From Agapetus fuscipes (lineage: Eukaryota > Arthropoda > Insecta > Trichoptera > Glossosomatidae), in NCBI GenBank assembly GCA_951799405.1, contig OX637339.1, forward strand, positions 12,710,001 through 12,774,000: a stretch of DNA of 64,000 bases. The letters are read 5' to 3'. Positions 20,501 to 31,100 of this stretch are shown here, in pieces. Position numbers and translations under genes: made by a program. The notes below the pieces were generated by a model. That model was not told the origin of the DNA. It worked only from the letters and a program-made list of their open reading frames with translations, and searched no databases. Every line of letters begins with the position of its first letter. The first letter of the stretch is position 1.

Positions 20501-22851
20501 GTGTTAATATTCCGAAAACCATCGGGATATTAAAGTCAACTCGTGAAGAAAAACTTTGTTTTTATTTTTGCTTTATTAATTTTTAATTAATTTACTGACA
20601 TTTTCATTTGCACATCGCCCTTGAGTGACTACATCACAAAACAAGGCGATAAAGAATTCATCAACTCATCATCATCAGCATATACATAAACATACAAATA
20701 ACAATACACAAACCTTTAATCTTTTACTTTACTTTCTTTGGCTCAAAAGCCTTGAAGGCTCAGTATCTCATGCACCATAATTCTCCAGGACTCTGTCTTG
20801 TGCTGCTTTGCTCCATGATGCTCTTACTCACAGAACTTTGGAGTTCAACAAGGAGGCTGTTTTTCATTTCTTGTGAAGGTTGATGAAACTTTGTCAGTAT
20901 TTTGATTGTGATTAAATTGTCAGGTGTGCGGCAAGTTGTTCTACACTAAAGCGGACATGGTGTACCACATGCGCGTCCATACGGGGGAGCAGCCCTACGC
21001 CTGCAGCCTCTGCCCCAAGCGCTTCAGCGGGCGCGCCAACTACAGGACGCACATGAAGATCCACCAGGGAAAAAAGGATTTCCACTGCCCGCACTGCCCC
21101 AAGACATTCGTGGCCAAGGTACTCACATGCTTTACAGGCCTGCATCTTCCACTAACATCTTCCGTCAATAAAGCTTAGCTGATGCGCCTACCTCAAGGCA
21201 CATGAAGATCCAAAGGAGCATGTGTTATGAATTATGTGTCTCCACATTGTTCTGTCCTTGCACACTTCTTTCATCTCGTCATCATTCATCACTCTCCCCA
21301 TGTATGTTCTTCTCTTTTTTGCAATCTACATGGTCCAGTCATTTGCAATCTCACTTATTTGATCAATCCATTCTTACCTCCGTCTACCACTTCCACGCTT
21401 ATCTTTGTACACTCTTTTTGTCAGTCGCTCATAGTTCATTCTTTCTAGATGCCTGAACAATTACTCCTTTGTACTTTTACTCTTATATTCTCATTTATAT
21501 CGCACTCATTCATAACCCAGTCATTTCTATGTGGGAGCGAATATTCCTGATTTCTAATTATGTGGCTGAAATAAATTAATTTTTGCCTTTTGATGGTCAT
21601 CAAGAGTTCTAAGGACAGGTAAAGAGGTTTTTGTGATTCAATCCATTCAGGTAAGAATTCAGCATGCGACGGTATTCCCACATTTGGCAGTGATTTTATT
21701 CTCGAGGCACTGTGTTACTGTCCACCCTTCAATGCCATATACACAATTGGAAAAAGGTAGCATCTCACCATTTGAAGAAGCAACTCTAATTTTAGGTTTC
21801 TGTTAGTCAACTTTTCTGTTTTTTTACTGCATACCAACATAAATGAACTGAATTCTTCTGTTGTCGTCAGTTCTCCATGCTGAGCCACATCCTGACCCAC
21901 ACGGGGGAGAAGGCGTTTGAGTGTGTGGAGTGCGGGCGCAGGTTCGCCCACAGGAACTCCCTGGCCGCCCACAAGGCCATCCACTCCAAGACCAAAGACT
22001 ATGTCTGTGATATTTGCAACCAAAAGTAAGTTAATCCTGTTTTTTTTAAATAAATACAATGGATTTTCACAGTGTGAACCACCAAACCCTAACAAATATA
22101 GTAAGTTAATCCCATCGACTTATAAAACTTTTTCAATCCAACTAGACGCTATATCCGTTTCAACCTACCGCAACAAAATTAGGAAGATATGTCTACAGAC
22201 AAGTATGAGAAATGCTGTAAAATATCTCTGTCATTATAGCATCACTAAAATTTCATCTCTGTGCAAAAATTGTGCACACATGTTTTAATTGTTTTGGTCA
22301 AAAAATTGACAATTTTTAAAGGAAAAGTAATTATTATGAAACATGGTATGTGTAGTTATTGAGTTTCAAAACACAAGATGGAGAAAGGAAGAAAACAGCA
22401 TTTCCCATGATTATTAAGTATTCCGTGGTGTTTGACAGGTCCATGTTTGATAGATGAGGCTGAAAGCTTTGTCCCATAGTATGCTTCATTTTCAATAAAA
22501 GTGGGTTAAAAAGACACTTAAGTACACCGTACTGCATTTAGCACATTCGCCAAGTGTATGGGCTGATAGTGTTGTGAATTATAAAAATACCTGATTATTG
22601 GGAATCCATTTTTTATTTACTTTGGGTGACGTCACATAGCTGAGGGATATTTTGAATATTCCCAGTCCATTATGGTTGTTGGCTCTAAACAACTCAGTTA
22701 TAAATATGGAAGAACATTTTGCGTTTAGAAATATAATGATTTGAATGTTTTCAGGTTTGGTTATCCTGGCAGCTTGCACGTGCACAGAAAGAAGAAACAC
22801 AACATTCAGAGTCGCCGCTATGTAGAGCCAGTGTGCGCTGTCACTACATAG
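14578..22851 (+). CDS. ZAD-C2H2 zinc-finger gene 2, complete
   Basis: Ten exons with matching GT-AG borders and phases: 14578-14697, 15978-16110, 17225-17469, 18682-18807, 19319-19384, 19609-19724, 20132-20369, 20924-21118, 21871-22025 and 22755-22851, giving 496 residues. Exons 1-2 encode the ZAD (LCRSCLQNAG, then LCTLCVCRLKDAF), a zinc-coordinating dimerisation domain. Exons 3-5 encode an acidic then Lys-rich linker. Exons 6-10 encode nine C2H2 fingers, most with TGEKP-like linkers; the last ends HVHRKKKHN. Introns cut the fingers between the Cys and His pairs at the same places as in its paralogs. Finger 3 (CDVCGRGLSSRHTLAAHRRVH) has normal spacing, unlike genes 1, 3, 4 and 5. Introns carry SINEs, two minisatellites and a hAT MITE. 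Targets are unknown. Confidence 0.9.
14731..14935 (+). mobile_element. SINE, family S2, 5'-truncated
   Basis: Starts at the B-box region (GGGCTCAATCCCC) and continues with the S2 body (GGAAATGATTTCC and the ACTTCGACCGAAGTGGTTGG segment). In intron 1 of gene 2. Confidence 0.6.
15055..15360 (+). mobile_element. SINE, family S1
   Basis: GGTCCGTAGCTCAGTGGTAA head, GAGTTCGAATCCC B box, S1 body and a CTAGGGAGTGTCCCGCACAG end also seen at 53775-54075. Confidence 0.75.
15372..15490 (+). mobile_element. Penelope-like element 3' flank fragment
   Basis: ATGTAAGTTCTCTTATTAC and the AATTTTAACTGTGTAGTTAT region match the sequence that follows the ribozyme motif in other copies. The ribozyme core is absent here. 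Confidence 0.5.
15669..15907 (+). repeat. Interspersed repeat family R3
   Basis: Starts near TTCCTTGACTTATAGGTTGG, contains AATGGTTCACTT and CCCTGTTTCAGGGAAGGTCG, and ends near CTTTGCAGCTTAGAT. At least fourteen copies occur in the window in both orientations. No terminal inverted repeat or coding potential is seen. Confidence 0.75.
16165..16345 (+). mobile_element. SINE, family S2
   Basis: Complete head (CAGTTGGTAGAGTGCTTGC, GGGTTCGAATCC) and body. In intron 2 of gene 2, just after its donor. Confidence 0.75.
16466..16625 (+). mobile_element. Non-LTR reverse transcriptase fragment
   Basis: Translation reads SQISVNSGVPQRSVLSPTLL, a decayed GVPQGSVLSPxLF reverse-transcriptase motif of Jockey/CR1-type LINEs. 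Very short remnant. Confidence 0.6.
16640..17099. repeat. 60-bp minisatellite
   Basis: About 7.5 tandem units with exact 60-bp period and very few differences. Because 60 is divisible by three, one frame stays open as a 20-residue repeat (KKLLWHYNILLLQ...), but there is no sign of translation. In intron 2 of gene 2. Confidence 0.95.
17775..17835 (+). mobile_element. SINE S2 fragment
   Basis: GTGACAGAAATGATTTCCCA and GGTGTTTATTC match the S2 body. Confidence 0.45.
18119..18647. mobile_element. hAT-type MITE
   Basis: Ends CAGGGGTGCCCATAC and GTATGGGCACCTCTG are inverted repeats. Flanking 8-mers ATCTAAAG and ATCTATAG match at seven of eight. 529 bp, no coding. In intron 3 of gene 2. Confidence 0.85.
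19088..19235. mobile_element. Possible LINE 3' tail fragment
   Basis: Paired GCGCC blocks (TACAGCGCC, AAAGGCGCTTG) resemble tails at 31280-31340 and 62430-62480. Weak. Confidence 0.3.
19765..19820 (+). repeat. R3 3' end fragment
   Basis: ATTTGATATGAGTTTTGAAT and TTTGCAACTTAGATTATAGA match the R3 end. Confidence 0.5.
19823..20100. repeat. About 74-bp minisatellite before exon 7 of gene 2
   Basis: Roughly four units, each containing CTATATTTCAGTCTCATC or a close variant. The array ends just before the true acceptor CCGTATTTCAG|TCTCTCGAG at 20131/20132, which resembles the unit, so each unit carries a potential 3' splice site. Confidence 0.85.
21200..21715 (-). mobile_element. LINE fragment, family L1x, decayed
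   Basis: Minus-strand translation shows MNYERLTKRVYKDKRGSGRR-like and WVMNECDINENIRVKVQRS stretches of the L1x C-terminus, with many frame breaks. Confidence 0.65.
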
Positions 22852-24740
22852 AATAATAGTAAAATAATTATCCCTTGATCTGTACCCTGAGTATGAAACA
22901 TTGTGTTAACTCACCACGATTGCGTAAATTCAAAAATATATGAGAACTAAATCACTCTCTAAGAATGTCATTGTATATTCTATATATTTTCAATTTACAC
23001 ATTGAGGAGTGATTTACGCAATGTTCATACTTGGGGTACCAAACACCTTCATAATCATTGCAATTTTCACCTTCGATACTGCTGCACCCAAATGTAACTA
23101 AGCAACACATATAGTACAACTTCTTACTGTGTTGTTCCCGAGGGGTCTTTTCACATAGATTTTTTACAGGTGAGGGGGCCGGTCTTACTCCAGCCACTTC
23201 ACTGAAGATGTAGAAAAAAATGAAAGACAGACATTTTATACTTCTGCCAAACCATTATCACAGGTTCTTTAACCAGGATGTTTTCCTTCGAACTGGCCCC
23301 TACAGGGGAGAATAGACTCAGCACAAATTTGAATTTAGATGATTTTTTCAGCATGCAAATGTCCATCTTCTATGGAGCTATGGTCCTTAGCAACCAATGG
23401 CAAATCTGTTCACGATCTCCTTAGCAACTTAGCCGTGTGATATCTCATTTTTTTAGTGTATGGTATATTTTATCAAGTCTATTGAGGGACGACCAGGTTG
23501 AAAGAGAACATATTATTGAAGAACCTGAGACAGTTTGGCAGAAGCACATGATATCTCTTTTGTGCAGTTTTATCGAAGGTGTAAATTTCGATGATGATCT
23601 CCAATCTTCACTGAAGAGCCACAAGAAGAAGGAGAATTAAATACTCATTGATAGTGCTATTTAAAGACATATGTTGTAAGAGGTAGATTTTACAGTAACT
23701 TCTTGAAAATATCAAGCAATAAACATGGTGGCTCATACACAGCTGATCGCTGTACCATAGAGTTTTTATGGAAAATATACATACGCCGATAAGATGCTTA
23801 TCCGTTAATTTTTATTGCTTTCTATCTTCAAATAGATATGGTAAGATCTAGCGACGCCCGTTAAGTCTGCAGGCCCAGGTCTAAAAATATCTTTAAATAA
23901 TATATTTAGTTTGTAAGTTTTTAGTCAAATATTTTGCCATGACATTTTTTGTACTAGTAGTGTATTGTGATTGCTTTTATAATATTGAAATTTAACTTTA
24001 ATTTTACATTAACTTATTTATTGTATTTACAAATTAATATAAATATTAAAACAAAGCTTTTTTACTGAGTAAAATAAATAAATAAATAAAAATGATTTAA
24101 AAAACCCTAAATGAAAAAAGTATCACTATTGATTCCTGTATTAAATCACACAACAGAGAATGGAGGAATGGCTGGCTCCAGGTTGAAGGAGAACATCCGG
24201 GTCGAAGAACCTGAGACAGTGGTTTGGCAGAAGCAAGACACCCCTCTTTTGTACGAGTTTCGAAACAGTATCAAATACGTTAGCAAGGATGAACTGATAT
24301 CCCAAAATTATGTTAATGATGGACTCAGAGCAAAGTAATTTTTGCTCAACAATGTGTCTCCTGAGGACGCTAGTTACAATGCAGAGATCATCAACAACAA
24401 TATTAAGTTGCCAAAGTTTCTCAGTTATTTGAGTGGTGTATCCCCGCAGCTTGCCTGGGGGATTTCTATAGGAATGTGATTTGAACTCCCTGAGGAGAAA
24501 ATGAATTGAAAATAACAGTCCATTTATAAAATCACCTACATACATTTCTCTGCATATGTGATGGTTGACGGATACGGGTGGTTACACAGTGCTTTATACT
24601 GGGTAGAGTCCTTTACTTTATATTTTGACTAGAATCATAAATTCCCTTGTACTGGAAGATGTGGGAGGTTTTCCTCTGATCAAGTCACAGCTGGGTTCTC
24701 TGGGATTGAAATCAACCTAAAAAGGAGAAAAAATCAATTG
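22852..24740. other. Gap between genes 2 and 3
   Basis: No gene recognised. Decayed LINE tails occur near 23585-23640 (LQSSLKSHKKKEN) and a Penelope-type TCTCCTGAGGACGC relic near 24356. A short sequence at about 23701-23834 resembles one at 42378-42496. Confidence 0.4.
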
Positions 24741-24744
24741 AATA

Positions 24745-24960
24745 AAATTAAAATATTGGCTGGGCTTCAGCTGCAAAGATATATTGACAAAGTATGAACA
24801 TGCTGCATGTGCAAATACAAAAAAAAACAAAACTCGCATGAACGTAAACCTTGCAACTCCCGCCGCCTTTCCCTGAAAGCGAATTGGCATTGGCAAAAGT
24901 GAACCAAGTTTTACAGCATGGGGTCAGCCGCATACCAACCAATTAGTCAAAGATGATACG
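24745..24960 (-). repeat. Interspersed repeat family R3
   Basis: Reverse-oriented copy with the paired CTGCATGTGCAAATAC and CCTTGCAACTCCCGCC segments. Confidence 0.7.
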
Positions 24961-25111
24961 TTGAATAGGAGTTTTGGGCTTAAACGGCCGGCGGTTGACA
25001 CTGAGGAATTGATTTCCGGGATGTGCTGCCACGGACAAATCGGAGCTGGAGTACGTTTAGGCCATGTCTGCGATGGACTTCTTTCTTTTAAACTGTCGTG
25101 AAAAAAAATCT

Positions 25112-28100
25112 TTACCTTTGCCCAGTGCCACGCGCACTAGTTACATTATGTTTCTTCCTCCTGTGATCATAGAGACTGCTGTTGCGTGCAAACCTCTGAT
25201 GGCACACGTCGCACGCGTAGTTCTTGGTCTTGGTGTGCGTGATCTTGTGCGACGTTAGCGAGCATTTGCGCAAGAAGGACTTGCCACACTCCTCACATTC
25301 AAACGACTTCTTTCCGAGGTGGCTGACTATGTGACTCATCAGCTCTGCCTGGAAATCATAAGAAACATATTAAAACTTACAAGATCATGAATAAAACAAA
25401 CTTTGTTTTGGATTACTTTGAGTATATTCCATGACCAGTTTTGCAAAAAAATCATTTTTCTACTTCCATTTGGTAATTTACTAATTACAAAACGGCTAAC
25501 GCAATCACAATGCCATACATTTCTACACCCGTTGCATAATGTTACATTATGCAACCGGTAACCGTGTTAAAATGAACATGTGCGCATGCGCATTGTCAGA
25601 ATTGGAACCATTTTTTAATTTCAAATGTCAACCTTGTATGAAGACCTGTCAATCCAAGATGGCCGCAAGCGATCAGCTGATTAGGCTTCATACAATATTA
25701 GTGATATTCGGTAGGTAGGAATTACCGTGGTGATGAGACTTTCAGCCCTGTTCAGATGAAAATAAATAAGTATATTTTATGTGTAGAGTCAAATAAAAAT
25801 TGTTAATAGCGCTAAAATTTATCGAATTTATTTATCGGATTGCTCCAAATAAAGCTTTCCTTTTTTCAATGGAAAATAAAAGGCTTGAAAGGAAAACAAT
25901 ACAAAAAATTTCACCGCAAAAAATAAACAAACTCAAAAAGTTACTTGGTTAATAGGTGAGTATGAGGTTGATCACCTATGCTGTACAAATTTGGTTCACC
26001 TGCCAATACAACTGCAGGGCATATGTTTATTTGAGTTTTGGGTTTGAATGTTTAAGCTTATATGCAGGATGTAAAAGCGCGACCTTATATGAAACCTAAA
26101 TATAATTTATTTTTACAACTTAGGTTAGATTAGATAATCGAAGGGAATGATAAATCACACGTTTTGACAAAGGTAAGGTTTTAATTACTTCAAATGGACG
26201 AGTACATTATAATGACTATTATTCACTATTTTGTTAATTCTCTCATGGTCGTAGAAAAAGTATTGTATGCCACTGCACGTAATTAGTCTTTGTAATACTC
26301 GTGCTTTCTATTGTGCCATTCGGCTGCGCCTCATGGCACAAACTAGCACTCGTGTTAAAAAGACTATCATTACTTGGCAGTGGCATAAATAACTATTACA
26401 TCATCAGTCGGCTTAATTGTTACAAATTAATGGTTTATTAAGATGCAAGCAGTTTGTATAAATAAACATTAAAAATATAATGTAAATGTACCTATATTTT
26501 TGATGCCGAAATTGGGTACGGCTGGCATTAAGTAAAGTGTCCTTCAGTACTTATTTTAGGCACGTCTCTCATCAATGGGTTAATATTGTTACGATCATAT
26601 GAGTTTGTGTGGACGTGGACCTAGGCATGCTGATTGGTGGGTGATGTATCTGGTAGTGTGGATAGTGTGGAACAATTCTCTAGTACCATCTACTAGGAAG
26701 TATCTACCATGTTCTAGTACATGCAAGAACCGTCTCTTTTGTATCTTATAAATACAAGCAAATATTCTGTGGGACGGACAGAGTCCCTTAGACCAGTGGT
26801 TCCCAAACTATGGTGCGCGTACCACCAGTGGTACGCGACGCTTCTTAAGGTGGTACGCAAGCAGCCATGGTCATAGGAAATACATAGTAAATAATAAGAT
26901 AAAACATTTTTCAATTTCGCGCTTCAAGTTAAGTACAACTGAGCCAAATATTTCCTCTTTTGTTTCGAACATGCAGCACCATTTTTCAGACTAAGACAGG
27001 CCTGTCCCGCCACGATTACAAAAATACTAATGTTGGACAACCCTGCACTAAGAGTATTGTATTTTTTTTCTGTATTAAATAAATAAGCATAATGTTTTCA
27101 TTAACAGTTGCACTTTTACCATTTGAATGATTTTTTTAACTGTTGCACTTCAGTGGTACGCCACTGATTTATAATTTCATTAGTGGTACGCGAAATTCAA
27201 AGTTTGGGAACCACTGCCTTAGACCATTGTAATGTGAGGACTGTAGGCAGAGGGTGAAGAGTGAGCAGTACATTGCAAACAATTTTATGAACAATAAATC
27301 TTGTGAAATAAATTTAAATCACAATTTAATGAAAAGAACCCCAAGTCAAATCATAACAATATATAGCTGTTACCTTGGAGAAGAAGGCTTTGGAGCACTC
27401 GTCACAGATGAAGTTCTTGACCAAGGTGTGCCTCTTCATATGGGTGCTGAGAGCAGACTTGTTGTAATAAGTCTTCTGGCAGATCCCACACGGGTACAGC
27501 TCTCTGTCAGAGCTGTGGATAACCATGTGGTCGTTCAAGGAAGTCACGTTGTAGAACAGCTTGCTGCAGACCTGGAGCAGAAAGCCAATGGAAATGAGAA
27601 CAGCGCATCATTTCAAGTTACAAAATGGAAGAGGACATGAAAGCAACCGCGTCGCTTTGATAAACAGCCCTGAAAGTATTTCCCACTAGTCAGCAGATAA
27701 AATAACTATGAATAGAGCATGGTCCACTGGAGTTCCTCAGGGTTCTAATCTTGGTCCACTTCAATTCGATGCCTGTGTTTCTTTGGTTCTACACTCGGCT
27801 ATCCTTGTTATGCCACTTGATGTGCTGGTTGAGCTGTTGTAAACTAAAGTGTTGAAGGCCGCCACACAGATGTTGCACAGGTGATGATGATGATGAATGA
27901 CTGATACTCACACTGCACTGATGGTTCCTCACTCGGCTATCCTTGTTATGCCACTTGATGTGCTGGTTGAGCTGTTGTTTAGTGTTGAAGGCCGCCACAC
28001 AGATGTTGCAGTGGTGCGCCTTCTCCGTGCTGTGCATCAGCCTGTGGTACTCCATGGCCTTGTACAGCTTGCCACACACGTCGCACACTGAGGCCTTCTG

Positions 28101-31100
28101 GCAGCTCTTCACATGGTTGTAGAGGGACATGCTGCTCGAATAACTGAAAGAGTTTGAAACATACATTACAATAATACTTCTTCGCCCCAAGCCCAATTCG
28201 AGCTTTTAACCTCTGCCTCCAACTCCAGCTGCCCTTTGCTGCCGCTGTCAAATTTGCAACTTGTAGAAGCTGAGCGGCATTTCTTCCCACTTCATATCTC
28301 CATCTCAGTCTGGGCCCTCCCACTCTTCCTCTTCCTTCCGGGTGACCGGTCATCATTCTTTTGTGCCTGAACATGTCCAGCCCACCGCAACCTTTGCAGT
28401 CTTATACAGATTGAAATACTGGGTGTTTAGTATATACTGGACAGTTTATCATTCTACCTTATGTATCACCCTTCTGCCTTACTGGACCACATATTATTTG
28501 GCTAAGCATCATTTTATCAGATTTTTGCACAAAACTAACACTTTTTTATAAATTTCTCAAGATGCCCTCATTTCCACCATGCATTTTGGTCAAACTGTTG
28601 TTTAGTATTTATTGCATTCATTTTATTTTCAAAATCCGACTCCCAGCATTTAAACCATTTTTGAACAACAAAAATATTACCTTCATTTTTAAATTAAACT
28701 GCATGATTCATTTAAAACCGCATATTCTGGTACTTATTGCCTTATTTAAGTCAACCTTTTATATTTGTGTCAATCTCCCACTGAAGTAAAAACGGGGATA
28801 TTTTTACTGAGCGAGTGTTTGGCGGTTAGTGACATAAATAAAATCATTTTACCTTTTTCCACAGGTTTCGCATTTGAATGGTTTTTCCCCTGTATGATGT
28901 CTGATGTGGTTTATCAGAGTGTACTTGTTTTTGGTTGAAAATGTGCACACATCACAAAAATACTCCAGCACCTAAAAGCCATTCAAAACTGTGAACATAA
29001 GTTTCAAAATATTTGTATAAAAATAAATTAAAAGTGTTGATTTCTTTCCTATGTCTACGTTATGGTCGATCGGACAAGGTGTGGCAATCAAATTTTCATT
29101 TTTTAAATCAGCGCAGGTTTGAGTCCTGTCATGCCCTACTGACAATAATTTAGATCCCTGTTTCAATTATGTCATTGGATAATTATTAGGGATGGGCCGA
29201 AGATCGTTTAACTTCAGAATTTGGCCGAAATTCGGTTCAAATGCCGAACATTCGGTGTAAAGTAAAGTAAAATAAAATATCTACTTGCACCATTTTGACT
29301 GTTGTAATTGGATGTCATAGTACCTTTTATAACCGTAAAATAAAAATTAGGCCCTCATATACTCCCTCATGATAAGCCTTGCAACTCTCATTTATCATTT
29401 ATTTTAAAGGAACAAGTGCACATTTATTAGGATGATTTAATTGGTGAGCACTTTTTTTGCGCAAATCACACCTTAAGAACCTTCTAAACTTACAATTTGA
29501 TAAAAGTTAAATCTTCTTCTACTCATTAAATCTGTGAAGAAGTCACAACATGTTACTATAGAGAAAACGCTTCGATATTGAACCGAAGTTCGGTCGATTT
29601 TTTTATTTTAACCGAATGTTCGGCCGAAGTTCGTATTCAGTTCAAACCACATTCGGCCCATCCCTAATAATTAGTAATTAATACTTCATTAAAATGAAAA
29701 TCATGATGTTTTACTGGACACAATATTATTCTGAAAAAAGATTTTTTTTCTTGGCGGGCAAAACTTCACACATCTATATGTCTAGGGTCATCACCATCCA
29801 ATAAAAAACATTTGTTTTGCCTTTTCCATAGCAGTCCGGCTGTGTGACGTTCCAATTTTTTGTCTATGGAATTTGTGCCAAGTTTTTTTACAATAAAAAA
29901 TATTACTTAGTAGAGATGGCATACCTCGTTTGGTTTTATCTTTTTCCTAACTTTCTTGAATACGCTATCATTATCATGACATGATTTCTGAAATTAATAA
30001 AAGTCAGTGATTTTATATTCATATTCAATGAAAAATACATAAGACTTGAAAAAATATGATGTCACATAGACAGGTTGTCGTGCACTTTTGATTGGTTGAC
30101 TGGTTGCTAAGGACCTTAGTTCCGTATCTGACCACCACATTCAAAATAAAATATTACATCTGAGACAGAACATACATTTATACCTCAACACAATACAATG
30201 TTTGTAGATTGAAATGGCCCTAAGGTGGCACGTACTGCATTAATAACATCTATCATCGGATGCCATGTACATACATTTCACAATGCTGTAAAATGAATCT
30301 GAAAATATCTGGAATATTTTTATATATTGAAAGAAGGAGACAGATGGCGCTTTGGGCTGCCTGACGTTTTTGTGTTTTGCTCCTACTATTTTTATCATTT
30401 AATTCTCATTTTACCGTTTTTAACTATTTTATCTGTTTAAATTATGACAAACTTTGTTTTTTGAGTGTTAGTTTATGTTTTTGGTCAGTTTTATTGCTCG
30501 TTTTTTCATTTTGATTTTATTTTTGACAGTTAAGTTTTTATATTTGACAATCAAGTTTTATTGTTGCCAAGTGCTTGTACAAGTAGGTACGTCTGGCTTG
30601 TTGTTTGTTTTGACAGCTGTCATGATGGTGTTCACGTATGGACTTGAGGAGCTACTTGTTCTTCGTACCATCTCAGTGCCGTCGAATTACAGGTCCTTGA
30701 AAGGATACAATCCATGACTGCAGTATAGCGTGATGTGACTCTGAAAAGAAGGCCTAGAGGGTGCAGAGCTGGGAGGAACTTGCGGAGGCGCATCCCAGTG
30801 CTGGTGAGTGCTGGAGACAGGAAGGACTACAGTGCCCGTGACAACCTCCTGCTCCCCGCTATCTTGTCTGCCGCCCTGTCTGCCCTGATGGTGCTGGGTG
30901 TGCTCTGCTATGCGCTGCGCAGGAGACAGAGGTGCAGGAAGAGAATCCAAGAGATCGGAAATTTAACGTCAGAGCTTCAAGCGGAAGACAACGCCATCTT
31001 GCTTACTGCCGAGAACCCTTCAGAAGAAGATTAGAAATAAACTACTTATTTAATAAGTTAATAGATTTCAAGCGAAGCCTAAAGACACACCTATTTGAGA

